Positions 35,842 through 44,160 of a stretch of DNA of 64,000 nucleotides are shown piece after piece. Position 1 is the stretch's first letter. The number at the start of each line of letters is the position of its first letter. Both the position numbers and the translations under genes were made by a program. Source of the DNA: Bacillus rubiinfantis (GTDB taxonomy: Bacteria; Bacillota; Bacilli; Bacillales; Cytobacillaceae); contig CCFE01000030.1 of the NCBI GenBank assembly GCA_000752035.1, positions 248,001 to 312,000 of the forward strand. Reading direction: 5' to 3'. A model generated the notes under the pieces. That model saw only the letters and a program-made list of their open reading frames with translations. It made no database searches and was not told the DNA's origin.

Positions 35842-35883
35842 ATGAACATACTGGACTTCCTGCCCCTCATACACTCAAGTTAG
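35842..35883 (+). CDS. 13-codon leader peptide upstream of a lipoprotein gene
   Basis: MNILDFLPLIHSS, preceded by AGGAGAGAAGT. Its TAG stop abuts the GGAGGTGATG ribosome site of the lipoprotein gene, so the two are likely coupled: ribosomes ending here can restart downstream. No run of a single amino acid that would suggest classical attenuation. Confidence 0.45.
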   Translation: MNILDFLPLIHSS

Positions 35884-35895
35884 GAGGTGATGGGG

Positions 35896-36378
35896 GTGAA
35901 AAAAGGCATTGCCCTACTAATTGTTTTCACAATGTTTCTATTAACTGGCTGCTTTGGTGACCCTGTACAAGATGACTTGGTTAATTACGTCAACAAAGAA
36001 ATGAAGGAAGCCCAGAAATATGAAAAAGCTGCGGTTTCTGCCTATGAAAGCGTAACGGGAGCGAATTATATTGATGATCAAACCTTGTATAATACATTAA
36101 TCGATGAGGTTATTCCTAATTACAATGAGTTAATTAAGGAATTAGACGAGGCAAAGATCGAAACAGATGAACTAAGAGAAATACATGAAATTTATATTGA
36201 AGGTGCTGACATTCAATTTAGCGCGTTTACCAAAATCAAACAGGCATTAGAAGAACAAGACATCAATCTTATACATGAGTCTAATGATATGTTAGCAGAT
36301 GCCCGCAAACATATTCGAGATTACCAGAGCAAATTAACTAAATTAGCCAAGGAACATGATGTGAAGCTAAAAAAATAA
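35896..36378 (+). CDS. Small lipoprotein of unknown function
   Basis: About 160 residues. Signal peptide MKKGIALLIVFTMFLL and lipobox LTGC; the mature protein is highly charged and almost entirely helical (VNKEMKEAQKYEKAA, ESNDMLADARKHIRDYQ), probably a helical bundle on the outer face of the membrane. Start is GTG 35896 after GGAGGTGATGG. Resembles uncharacterised Bacillus lipoproteins; no partner gene is evident. Confidence 0.8.
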   Translation: MKKGIALLIVFTMFLLTGCFGDPVQDDLVNYVNKEMKEAQKYEKAAVSAYESVTGANYIDDQTLYNTLIDEVIPNYNELIKELDEAKIETDELREIHEIYIEGADIQFSAFTKIKQALEEQDINLIHESNDMLADARKHIRDYQSKLTKLAKEHDVKLKK

Positions 36379-36412
36379 CCTTTACACTATGGACATCATG
36401 CACAGCCTGGAA

Positions 36413-36448
36413 CCACCGATGTGCTACCGACGCATCGGTGGAATTTTT
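36413..36448. terminator. Terminator between convergent genes
   Basis: CCACCGATG and CATCGGTGG form a 9-bp stem followed by AATTTTTCC on the plus strand. The stem overlaps the last codons of the DUF418 gene. Confidence 0.75.
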
Positions 36449-37416
36449 CCATAGGTCCCCATTCTCCATACCCATTCCAAAGGACCAAAGTGAAAATACT
36501 TCATCCACACTGTACTAATGGTGAGCTGTATTATGTAAATTACCAGACAGATATAGAGTGTCTCTATTAATGTTATATCGCTATAAAATTGCAATATGTA
36601 ACCAAAGAGATGAATCAGGAATGTTTGTCCTACATAGTTAGTCAATGCCATTCGGCCATAGCTTTTTAACGGTAACAGCAATTTTCTCACGTACTTTTGC
36701 TGCAAAAGCAGCACTGCCATGCCGACGTAAAAAGCAGATATAATCGGGCCAATGGCAATACCGATGTGGTAAAACTGCTGAGATGCTGGATTTGATTTTT
36801 GATTGCCTATGCTTACTGCAAATGGTGCGTAATGGGCTTGAAGTAAAAGGCCCATACCACTGAAAACAAACATAATAAGTGTGAAAGTGATCATTTTTTT
36901 CGGTGAAGTGTTTGTCAAAAAGCCATATTGCGCTGCTGCGATACCTAGAATCATTAGCGGGACTACCATCAAGAGTTTAAACGAGAATATCGCTAAACCA
37001 ATCAGCATTAACGTAGCACATATGAGATTGAACAGCTTATTGGCCTTGTAAAAGGGTAATATTAGCAAACCGCTAATCGCATATACGGTCAACGCCTCTC
37101 CGGGATGAAATTGTACATGAAGGAGCCCGAAAGTAAATAATAGTGCCAGTCGCCTTAGATACAAAGCATAGCCATTCTTTCCTCGTGCCTGTGCGCGGTT
37201 CATGAATATATAAAAACCGATTCCAAACAAAAATGTAAAAATCGTATAAAACCGTCCCTCCACCAATAGATTTAGCAGCTGCCAATAGACAGCATCAGCC
37301 GAATTTACAGGTAGAGAGTTGATTTCTAGTAAAGGGCCTATATTTACCAAAAGTATTCCCATTAACGCAAAGCCGCGTAAATAATCAAGCAGATCAATTC
37401 GTTTTGTTATTTCCAT
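36424..37416 (-). CDS. DUF418 family membrane protein (YeiB-like)
   Basis: About 330 residues and around eight membrane segments. The opening RIDLLDYLRGFALMGILLVN and the C-terminal GRMALTNYVGQTFL plus HFGPLEWVWR are diagnostic of the DUF418/YeiB family. Function unknown; distant relation to acyltransferase-3 membrane proteins is proposed for such folds. GAGG lies 8 nt before ATG 37416. Confidence 0.85.
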   Translation of the reverse strand: MEITKRIDLLDYLRGFALMGILLVNIGPLLEINSLPVNSADAVYWQLLNLLVEGRFYTIFTFLFGIGFYIFMNRAQARGKNGYALYLRRLALLFTFGLLHVQFHPGEALTVYAISGLLILPFYKANKLFNLICATLMLIGLAIFSFKLLMVVPLMILGIAAAQYGFLTNTSPKKMITFTLIMFVFSGMGLLLQAHYAPFAVSIGNQKSNPASQQFYHIGIAIGPIISAFYVGMAVLLLQQKYVRKLLLPLKSYGRMALTNYVGQTFLIHLFGYILQFYSDITLIETLYICLVIYIIQLTISTVWMKYFHFGPLEWVWRMGTYGKIPPMRR

Positions 37417-37481
37417 CATATAAACCTCGTTGGTGCCCACTCGTTTCCTGCACCTTTTCCATTTTAGTTTTCATGAAAAAT

Positions 37482-37523
37482 AAAAAGGGCAATAGCCCTA
37501 ATAAACAGGCAACTACCCCTTTT
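37482..37523 (-). terminator. Terminator of the CoA-transferase gene
   Basis: On the minus strand AAAAGGGG-TAG pairs with CTA-TTGCCCTTTTTATTTTT. Confidence 0.6.
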
Positions 37524-37543
37524 CTTCTATCATATAGGAAAAA

Positions 37544-39058
37544 CTAGATTGTTTCTACTGTCGGCTGAAGCATCGTTCCATCAGCAGCAAAGTTAATATG
37601 CCACGACAAAGCCTTTTCTAGAACATGCGGCGTTTGCCCGCCTCGTGTCAGTGCTTCATGATAATATTCTCGCAGCTGTTCACGATACATTGGGTGGGCA
37701 CAATGCTCAATAATTAACTCCGCTCGTTCCCTAGGCGCCAGTCCGCGCAAATCAGCATATCCTTGCTCTGTCACAATGACGTCGACATCATGTTCGGTAT
37801 GGTCAACATGAGAAACAAACGGGACAATGCTGGAAATTTTCCCACCCTTTGCAATGGACTTCGTTACAAAAATAGCTAAACGGGCATTACGGGCAAAATC
37901 CCCTGAACCACCAATTCCATTCATCATTTTTGTACCTAAAACATGTGTTGAGTTTACATTCCCGTAAATGTCCAATTCTAATGCAGTATTAATAGAAATC
38001 AATCCTAATCGGCGGATAATTTCTGGATGATTCGATATTTCCTGCGGCCGCATCAACAGTTTATCGCGATATTTTTCAAAGTTACCATACACCTGTTTCA
38101 TTTTTTCTTCGGAAAGAGTTAATGAACAACAGGAAGCAAAATTCACCTTACCGGTATCAATCAAATCAAACACAGCATCCTGTAATACCTCAGAATAGAC
38201 GTCTAAGTCGGTAAATTCAGAATCTAATAAACCATGTAGAACCGCATTTGCTACCGAACCAATTCCTGATTGCAATGGCGCTAATTTTTTCGTTAAACGC
38301 CCTGCTTCTACTTCCTTTCGCAAAAAGTCAATTAGATGATTGGCCATAATTACTGTCTCTTCATCAGGTGGTATAATCGTTGATGGAGAATCAAGCTGAT
38401 TCGTAAACACAATCCCTTTAACCTTATCAATATCAACTGGTATTCCTGCAGTTCCAATGCGGTCATCTGGCTTCGTTAATGGAATCGGGCCTCTCTCTCC
38501 TTGCTTGCCCGGATCATACAAATCATGTAATCCTTCTAGATTGACTTGATGTGCTAAGTTTACTTCGATAATAATAGCCTTTGCATTCAATGCAAAAGAT
38601 AAGGAGTTTCCGACCGATGTGGTTGGAATCACCATTCCATCTTCCGTTACTGAGAACGCTTCCAATATTGCGAAATCAATTGGCTCCATTACCCCCGCAC
38701 GGACCAATTCTGCAGTGTGTGATAAGTGTTGATCAACAAAAAACATATCCCCGCTATTTATTCTACTGCGCATCGTTGGGTCAGCTTGAAATGGCAGACG
38801 CCTGCCAATTATACCTGCTTCAGCAAATAACTTATCTACATCTGAGCCTAACGACGCTCCCGTGAAAACATTGACCTTGAACGATTCAGTCTCCGCACGT
38901 TTGGCCAAAGCAAATGGTACCGCTTTCACATCACCGGCACGTGTAAAACCGCTTAACCCTAATGTCATTCCATCTTGAATCCATGATGCAGCTTCTTCTG
39001 GGGTTACAATACGATCCCAAAGGCGCTTGTCGCGTACCCGTTCAAATTTCTTATCCAT
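37544..39058 (-). CDS. Acetyl-CoA hydrolase / succinate:acetate CoA-transferase family
   Basis: About 504 residues, Cat1-type CoA-transferase. It moves CoA between acetate, succinate or other short acids, or hydrolyses acetyl-CoA. The probable active-site glutamate is in DVYSEVLQD near residue 300; GIGGSGDFARNA near residue 400 is the conserved CoA-binding loop, and EQGYADLRGLAPRERA is near the end. Start 39058 follows GGGAGTGGGATGGGAT. The adjacent LytTR regulator probably controls it. Confidence 0.9.
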   Translation of the reverse strand: MDKKFERVRDKRLWDRIVTPEEAASWIQDGMTLGLSGFTRAGDVKAVPFALAKRAETESFKVNVFTGASLGSDVDKLFAEAGIIGRRLPFQADPTMRSRINSGDMFFVDQHLSHTAELVRAGVMEPIDFAILEAFSVTEDGMVIPTTSVGNSLSFALNAKAIIIEVNLAHQVNLEGLHDLYDPGKQGERGPIPLTKPDDRIGTAGIPVDIDKVKGIVFTNQLDSPSTIIPPDEETVIMANHLIDFLRKEVEAGRLTKKLAPLQSGIGSVANAVLHGLLDSEFTDLDVYSEVLQDAVFDLIDTGKVNFASCCSLTLSEEKMKQVYGNFEKYRDKLLMRPQEISNHPEIIRRLGLISINTALELDIYGNVNSTHVLGTKMMNGIGGSGDFARNARLAIFVTKSIAKGGKISSIVPFVSHVDHTEHDVDVIVTEQGYADLRGLAPRERAELIIEHCAHPMYREQLREYYHEALTRGGQTPHVLEKALSWHINFAADGTMLQPTVETI

Positions 39059-39238
39059 ATCCCATCCCACTCCCAAATATGAATCTACCATTATTTTATC
39101 CTACCATCATGTTTCAAAAGGAATTTCCGGGATATCTTACGTAAAATTCAGACAAAACAGCTATTCATGGGGTTAAAACAGAATATTTTTATGTATCAGA
39201 TTTTTTAAAATAGTATTTTTAACCAACCATATCAGCTT

Positions 39239-39883
39239 TTAAAATCCCAGCAGCCTGCGAAAGTAGCTGGAATACGACTGACTTACTGGAACCCGATCAC
39301 CGGTATCCATTGCCAAAATAAAAGTAGAGTGCGAGTCGGGAAAAATTTCTTTTATATGATTTACATTGACAATATACGAGCGATGGCAGCGAATAAAATA
39401 ATCCTTTGGTAACACAAACTCAAATTCCTGGAGCGAATATTTATGAGTGCCACAATGTTCCTGTGTGTGAACATATGTCCGTTTGTCCTTTGCTTCGAGA
39501 TAGACAACCTGGGAGAATGGCACAGGAATCCAGCCATCATCCGTTTTTAGCGTCACAACCAATTTTCCGCTCGTCAGTGATGGGAAAATAGCCGTCACGC
39601 AGCCTTCCAGCCTGCCTTCATGAAAAAATGGAACAGCCATCCCATGGTAAGGAACCCCAAAAACTTCACGATTAATAAACTCTGACACTTTCTGCCGTGA
39701 ATATATCGCTTTATAGGCAATCGTCCCCTCCTTTAATGGGTCCCCAGGTCGAATCTTCAAATCAATCCGCTTGCTTGGACGGTAATAAATATATTGGGAT
39801 GTATTCGAAACCGCAATCGAAATCTCCTCCGAAAACAACTCACTAATCACATCCAACAGCGACACAACCGTAATACTCTCCAT
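39239..39883 (-). CDS. LytTR-domain transcriptional regulator
   Basis: 214 residues. The C-terminal LytTR DNA-binding domain (from about residue 115) has VVYLEAKDKRTYVHT and FIRCHRSYIVNVNHI. The N-terminal 110 residues look like a small-ligand sensor (YRPSKRIDLKIRPGDPLKEGTIAYKAI), not a phospho-receiver. GGGAGGAGG precedes the ATG. Located 180 bases upstream of the CoA-transferase on the same strand, so it likely regulates acetate or short-acid metabolism. Confidence 0.88.
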   Translation of the reverse strand: MESITVVSLLDVISELFSEEISIAVSNTSQYIYYRPSKRIDLKIRPGDPLKEGTIAYKAIYSRQKVSEFINREVFGVPYHGMAVPFFHEGRLEGCVTAIFPSLTSGKLVVTLKTDDGWIPVPFSQVVYLEAKDKRTYVHTQEHCGTHKYSLQEFEFVLPKDYFIRCHRSYIVNVNHIKEIFPDSHSTFILAMDTGDRVPVSQSYSSYFRRLLGF

Positions 39884-39937
39884 AAAACAACCTCCTCCCT
39901 AATTTTAATTCTCCGCACTAAACAACAAGTAAAAAAC

Positions 39938-40549
39938 TTACAACAATCGATAGATGAGAAATCGTTCTCTTTGGTCGCGTGTGTAGTCGTGGGGCAGGAT
40001 GATTTCTTGTTTTAGCTGGAAGGGGGTTTCATTTTGCAGGTAGTAGATATAGTCCTCTGATGGGTAATAGAGGATAATCTCGATTTCACGTGCCCGCTCT
40101 TCCGCTGATTGCATCATATTTTGTACTGTGCTTCTAAATATGTGTACCGAAAATGGGTTAAAAAAATAAAACCGATTGTCATCGTAGTGAATTTGATATT
40201 CCTCTGCTAAACAGCACCGAAAATGGATTTTTTCCAGCCGGTTCTTTGTTTTCTTTCCATACTTCACGGCATTTTCCAAGGCCGCAGCATATAGCGTTTG
40301 ATTCATTTCAATTCCTACAACCGAAGCATGGAAAAAATAATGGATATAAAAATTCAGGCGTCCTTTTCCACAGCCAAAATCAACCACCCGGTCCATTGGT
40401 GTCAATTCATAATGAGCAAACAACTCTTCAAGGGCATGATAGGGTGTCGGCTCATAAGGATAATAGCGCAAAGGCTTTTGCTGTGGACCTTCTAATCGGA
40501 TGCTTCCCGTATCAATATTAAGTAATTTATCAAAATAATGTTCTTTCAT
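39938..40549 (-). CDS. SAM-dependent methyltransferase
   Basis: About 203 residues, class I methyltransferase. Motif I VVDFGCGKGRLNFYIH near residue 57, acidic VGIEMNQTL after strand 2, and FNPFSV as the motif IV segment. ATG 40549 has AGAGGGG in front. Target unknown; the NPF-type motif is seen in N-methyltransferases but is not proof. It sits alone between the LytTR gene and the DUF1360 gene. Confidence 0.8.
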   Translation of the reverse strand: MKEHYFDKLLNIDTGSIRLEGPQQKPLRYYPYEPTPYHALEELFAHYELTPMDRVVDFGCGKGRLNFYIHYFFHASVVGIEMNQTLYAAALENAVKYGKKTKNRLEKIHFRCCLAEEYQIHYDDNRFYFFNPFSVHIFRSTVQNMMQSAEERAREIEIILYYPSEDYIYYLQNETPFQLKQEIILPHDYTRDQRERFLIYRLL

Positions 40550-40612
40550 TAGCAAACCCCTCTAGATGCTTCTCATTCATAGATTAATACAATTTTGGGA
40601 AAAACACACGTT

Positions 40613-40652
40613 AAAAAACGAAAACGCTTGGCATCTTTGGAAACCAAGCGTT
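40613..40652 (-). terminator. Terminator after the DUF1360 gene
   Basis: AACGCTTGG and CCAAGCGTT form a 9-bp stem; TTCGTTTTTT follows on the minus strand. Confidence 0.8.
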
Positions 40653-40685
40653 CTTACAGGAAAAAGCCACACCAATATCCAGGGA

Positions 40686-41024
40686 TTAAATTTTTGACTC
40701 AATTACCGCTGCTGCCCCAGCAACCGCCAGAATGAGAAAGAGCGGATACGTAATCGGAAAAAATGTATAAAGTAAAACAGTCACTGCAGAAACCCAAATG
40801 CCGCTGCACCAATAGCAGCTTAAAATCGAACCAATAAAATGCCTTAGTCCCGTTCCTTTTATTTCAACCGTTTCCTCAAACTGACCATCGGGGTGTTCAA
40901 TGACTGTTACCTCTAAAAACGGCTTCCTTAAAAACGAAGTAATTTGATCAAATACAATCAAATGAGTTAAGCGAAAAGTGGCTAAAATAAGTATAACCAA
41001 ATCTAGCCAATCAACTTGAATCAT
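40686..41024 (-). CDS. DUF1360 membrane protein
   Basis: 112 residues with two or three hydrophobic segments. The motif SCYWCSGIWVSA near residue 70 is characteristic of DUF1360. An amphipathic middle region (HPDGQFEETVEIKGTG) separates the membrane parts. Function is unknown; homologues are frequent in spore-formers. GAGGTGG precedes the ATG. It follows the JAMM gene with a 37-base gap and probably belongs to the coiled-coil/JAMM operon. Confidence 0.8.
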   Translation of the reverse strand: MIQVDWLDLVILILATFRLTHLIVFDQITSFLRKPFLEVTVIEHPDGQFEETVEIKGTGLRHFIGSILSCYWCSGIWVSAVTVLLYTFFPITYPLFLILAVAGAAAVIESKI

Positions 41025-41061
41025 TGCTATACCACCTCACGATTTCAATGATTAAAATAAG

Positions 41062-41499
41062 CTAATCGATGACGATTAGCTCTAACCTCTTTGCTTTTTG
41101 TCCATCCGTTTTAAAGCAGCCCACTTCCAGTCTGCCTCTATTAAATGACACAATCAAATATGCTAGCTGGTTATAAGGATTATTTCTAATGTCACTGCTG
41201 GATGGAAATGCAGGGGCACTTGGATGTGAATGGAAGATTCCAATTAGTTCTTCTTTACCTCTCTCCATTTCACAAACGGCCTGTTTAATAGATTCCTTAG
41301 ACATATAAAACCGGTTCGGACTTTGGAGCTGGTTCTTGATTTTCCATAGTCTAGAGCCCATACCTTGTCTACCCGAAAGTAGCCCGCAAGCTTCTATGGG
41401 AATAGCAGCTTGACAATAGTCAACCATTTCTTGATACACTGCCCTTTTCATTATGAAATGTTCTTTTTTATCTTCAGTTTTTAAAATTCTTGGCTCCAT
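41062..41499 (-). CDS. JAMM/MPN-domain metallopeptidase (M67 family)
   Basis: 145 residues. The zinc motif is complete: GIFHSHPSAPAFPSSSD (HxH, seven residues, SxxD) near residue 92, with the upstream Glu in AIPIEACGLLSG near residue 40. Such enzymes cut isopeptide or C-terminal amide bonds, for example on ubiquitin-like or sulfur-carrier proteins. No such carrier is coded nearby. The ATG overlaps the coiled-coil gene by 19 bases, so the two products are made together. A role in maturing a spore-coat protein is conjecture from location. Confidence 0.85.
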   Translation of the reverse strand: MEPRILKTEDKKEHFIMKRAVYQEMVDYCQAAIPIEACGLLSGRQGMGSRLWKIKNQLQSPNRFYMSKESIKQAVCEMERGKEELIGIFHSHPSAPAFPSSSDIRNNPYNQLAYLIVSFNRGRLEVGCFKTDGQKAKRLELIVID

Positions 41500-42419
41500 T
41501 GACTTCCATACACAGCTCCCTGTACTGCAGGCTGGGTTGTTTTATTTCGAAGTGTAAAAAAGTCCATTGTCGTTGAACTAGCGGTTTTAATATTTTGGGC
41601 GACTGTTTGAAATCCCCCTGGCTGTGCGGACATCATCCGACCCATCCAATCACCGTTTTGCTGGCTAGGTTGGACAACCGGCTGCTGTTTCTGCCCCGAG
41701 TCTTCAGGCTTTGGCCGGAAAAATTGTTCACTGGATACAGGTTGAACGACTGCCGATTGTGTTGGTGGCTGCTTGATAAACTGCTTAATAAAATTCTCTC
41801 TTTCTTCTAAGCTTGCTTCTAAACCAGCAAACTGGGATTTCATTTGTTTCATTTGCTTTTCCCAAATTTCTCGGTCCTTTTCATATTGAGTAATTTTATC
41901 TTGATAAAGTTTCATTTCCTGTTTAAATTGTTCCAGCTGTTGGTTAAGTGTGCGTTCATGCTCCTTCTTTAATCGATAAATCTCAACATCCTTAGCTTGT
42001 AAATCTGCTGCTAATTGTGCATTCCTCTGTTCCAATTCTTCCATTTTAACCAATGTGGCTTTCGTCTGCGTTAACTCCGCTTTGAGTTCATCAATCTGCT
42101 TTGACCACGACCCTTTTTCAGCATCAAATTTTTGTGATTTTTCCTTGTAAATATTCACTTGACCCTGGATTTGTTCAAGCACTTGCAAGTATGCTTCTTT
42201 TTCATTCTGATAATGATCTGTCAGCATATTGAATTCTTCAATCTTTAACTCTAGATCCTCTTTTAAGCGAAGTTTCTCAGTTTCGAATTGTTCAAGCCGT
42301 GATAAGGAACTTTGTGCTTTCATTAAATCTGACTTCATGATTTCAATTTGATTTTCTAAATCGTTATGCCCTTCGTCTGATATCTCCACTTCATATTGGA
42401 TTTCAACCATCTCTTGCAT
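41481..42419 (-). CDS. Coiled-coil protein, probable spore-surface scaffold (paralogue A)
   Basis: About 312 residues. Residues 10-215 are heptad-rich coiled coil (Glu, Lys, Gln, Leu). A Gln/Pro-rich linker (SAVVQPVSSEQFFRPK, QKQQPVVQPSQQ) follows. The last 40 residues contain STTMDFFTLRNKTTQPA, which resembles TANLTDFFSLKRKVHQFS at the end of the protein at 45506-46960. Start 42419 has GGAGAGGGG upstream; the open frame begins earlier at 42497. No signal peptide. Overlaps the JAMM gene. Confidence 0.75.
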   Translation of the reverse strand: MQEMVEIQYEVEISDEGHNDLENQIEIMKSDLMKAQSSLSRLEQFETEKLRLKEDLELKIEEFNMLTDHYQNEKEAYLQVLEQIQGQVNIYKEKSQKFDAEKGSWSKQIDELKAELTQTKATLVKMEELEQRNAQLAADLQAKDVEIYRLKKEHERTLNQQLEQFKQEMKLYQDKITQYEKDREIWEKQMKQMKSQFAGLEASLEERENFIKQFIKQPPTQSAVVQPVSSEQFFRPKPEDSGQKQQPVVQPSQQNGDWMGRMMSAQPGGFQTVAQNIKTASSTTMDFFTLRNKTTQPAVQGAVYGSQWSQEF

Positions 42420-42759
42420 GAGCAACCCCTCTCCTTTTATACATAATAATTCTGTATTTTTTTGTAACCTTTCAATTGATAGGATACGTTTAGCCAATAG
42501 GATATGTTCCTTTATTTCCCTGCTGGATTATTTTTGGGCGATGAATCCTCAACTAGTTTCCAGCTTGTATTTTATTGTTTTTTTTGAACACTCTTTTTCA
42601 ATTAGAATATATTACTTATGGGTCAACTGTTAGGCATTACAACTTCCTGGGGAGGCGAGGGAAAAATACACATCCGCCTAAACACAACATTGGGATAAAC
42701 GCATAGTATACAGTAGGCTTAAGCCAAAAAGGAAAATAGAATGAGAGGATGGTTAATAA
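42420..42759. other. Divergent intergenic region of the spore-surface locus
   Basis: No gene seen. It carries the leader of the coiled-coil gene on the minus side (a loose TATGTATAA box near 42437) and a good sigma-K-like promoter for the cysteine-rich protein gene on the plus side. The near-repeat ATAGGATACGT and ATAGGATATGT (42479-42506) has no obvious role. Confidence 0.4.
42681..42710 (+). promoter_or_regulatory. Sigma-K-like promoter
   Basis: AACA at 42681, 17-nt spacer, CATAGTATA at 42702: both boxes fit the sigma-K consensus. Start codon 49 bases downstream. Confidence 0.65.
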
Positions 42760-43512
42760 ATGGATATCAAATCCGTAAATGGCGGGCAAGAAACTCTTTG
42801 TATCAAAGTTAACAAAGTCTATGACTGGGTAACCCGCCAATCAGATGTGCCCCTGATTTCTTTTAATGCAAGCGACCTTGGTTCTACCTTGTTCTTTGAC
42901 TGCCCAGGTGGTGTAACACCGACACCAGGATCAGATGACCCTTGTGCAGTCCTTGGAAATACATTCACGGTTGATTGCTTTGTCACCGATGAAGATGGTA
43001 ACCCTGTAGACCCGCTTGCACCCGGTTCAATTCTTTGTACGGAAATCCCACAGCCGGAAGGACGCCAAACTGGTACGTTTACCCTTCCAAATGGTGAAAC
43101 AGTAACACTACAAAAAGTGAAAGTGTTGAAAAAAGGATTCATCGTTGTACGTGTCACAAACCCTCAGGGCTTGTCATGTACATCCTTACCGATACCATTT
43201 GCAGTAGCTGAGAAGTTCTTCCTATGTGCACCTCCAGGAACATTCTTACAATGTGAAATTACAGATTTTGAATGTGACGCTAACCTAATCTGCCGCCCTG
43301 GTGCATCACCTGGAACCTTCACATTCCAACAGCTTGATATTTCAATTAATATGTGCCAAAACATTCAAATGGAAGCTTTAGTAAAACTTGAAATTACCGC
43401 TGACTTCTGTGCACCGCGCCCAGAATTACCATTTGTTTGCCCACCGTTGGCATTCCCGCCACAGTGCCCAACAATCTTCCCTCCGAGCCCATCACCAAGT
43501 CCAACTGCTTAA
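42760..43512 (+). CDS. Cysteine-rich probable spore-surface structural protein
   Basis: 250 residues with about 18 cysteines spread over beta-rich repeats (VYDWVTRQSDVPL at the start, LFDCPGG-type and CTEIPQPEGRQTG segments) and a proline-serine tail (FPPSPSPSPTA). No signal peptide, so it would be made in the mother cell and assembled or cross-linked on the spore. GAGAGGATGG precedes the ATG. It has its own sigma-K-like promoter and a strong terminator. I do not recognise a named family; exosporium or crust component is inferred from composition, promoter and neighbours. Confidence 0.75.
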   Translation: MDIKSVNGGQETLCIKVNKVYDWVTRQSDVPLISFNASDLGSTLFFDCPGGVTPTPGSDDPCAVLGNTFTVDCFVTDEDGNPVDPLAPGSILCTEIPQPEGRQTGTFTLPNGETVTLQKVKVLKKGFIVVRVTNPQGLSCTSLPIPFAVAEKFFLCAPPGTFLQCEITDFECDANLICRPGASPGTFTFQQLDISINMCQNIQMEALVKLEITADFCAPRPELPFVCPPLAFPPQCPTIFPPSPSPSPTA

Positions 43513-43536
43513 TGGGCTACAAAGGCTCGGAAACTC

Positions 43537-43566
43537 GAGAGGAGAACGCTCCTCTCTATTTTTTTT
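43537..43566 (+). terminator. Intrinsic terminator
   Basis: GAGAGGAG-AACG-CTCCTCTC followed by TATTTTTTTT, 25 nt after the cysteine-rich protein gene. Confidence 0.9.
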
Positions 43567-43605
43567 GAAAACATTACTGCTTTACTCATGGAAAAACTTC
43601 ATCCA

Positions 43606-43620
43606 CATACAATGTAAAGA
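43606..43620 (+). promoter_or_regulatory. Sigma-K-like -10 element CATACAATGTAAAGA
   Basis: Upstream of the 43660 gene. The same 15 bases occur at 47090-47104 upstream of a sulfotransferase gene, and CATACAATG occurs again for the 46960 gene. The -35 is not clear. Confidence 0.45.
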
Positions 43621-43659
43621 TAAAGATAATGTGATTTTTTAAAAAGGAGGATTTGACCC

Positions 43660-44151
43660 TTGTGGTGGAAAGCAAAAGAAGCAAAGCGTATGGAAAGTCA
43701 ATCCTGGTTTAGTTATACAGTGGTACTGCCGGGCATCGATGAGGACGACCAGGAAGTAATGATTATGGGAAACTATATAATAAAGAATTCTGGTAATGGT
43801 AACCTGCATAACCCCATCATCTGTATCAAAATTACGCCGCATCATGATGTCCATTTAGGGGGGAAAATTGGTTCTCCAACCCATACGGCTCTTGCCATAG
43901 ATGGATCAAACAGCGGCGCATGGGAATATATCGATGACAACTGGAAAGAGAGTGCTCTCGAAACAGGCGAGCATTGGTTACGTCCGAAGGGAGTTCAAGA
44001 GCTTGCCAGCAATCACAGCATCGCCTTCGCCCATGAAATACGCTTCCCATTACAAAAGAAGGAAAAGTACGTGAACATTGATGGGTTTATTTATTTTGAT
44101 GAGCTCAAAGACGGATCCCCTGCGCTTAACAAAATTTCAGTAAACTACTAG
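43660..44151 (+). CDS. Conserved-looking protein of unknown function, spore-surface locus
   Basis: 163 residues, starting at TTG 43660 nine bases after AAGGAGG. The sequence is mostly beta (WFSYTVVLPGIDEDDQEVMIMG, NPIICIKITP) with no signal peptide or membrane segment; a tryptophan-rich start (MWWKAKEAKR) is striking. No family recognised. The next gene, CgeB-like, begins 9 bases after its stop, so the two are co-translated and likely act together, perhaps as glycosylation target and enzyme or as cofactor of the enzyme. Confidence 0.7.
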   Translation: MWWKAKEAKRMESQSWFSYTVVLPGIDEDDQEVMIMGNYIIKNSGNGNLHNPIICIKITPHHDVHLGGKIGSPTHTALAIDGSNSGAWEYIDDNWKESALETGEHWLRPKGVQELASNHSIAFAHEIRFPLQKKEKYVNIDGFIYFDELKDGSPALNKISVNY

Positions 44152-44160
44152 GGTGACAGC

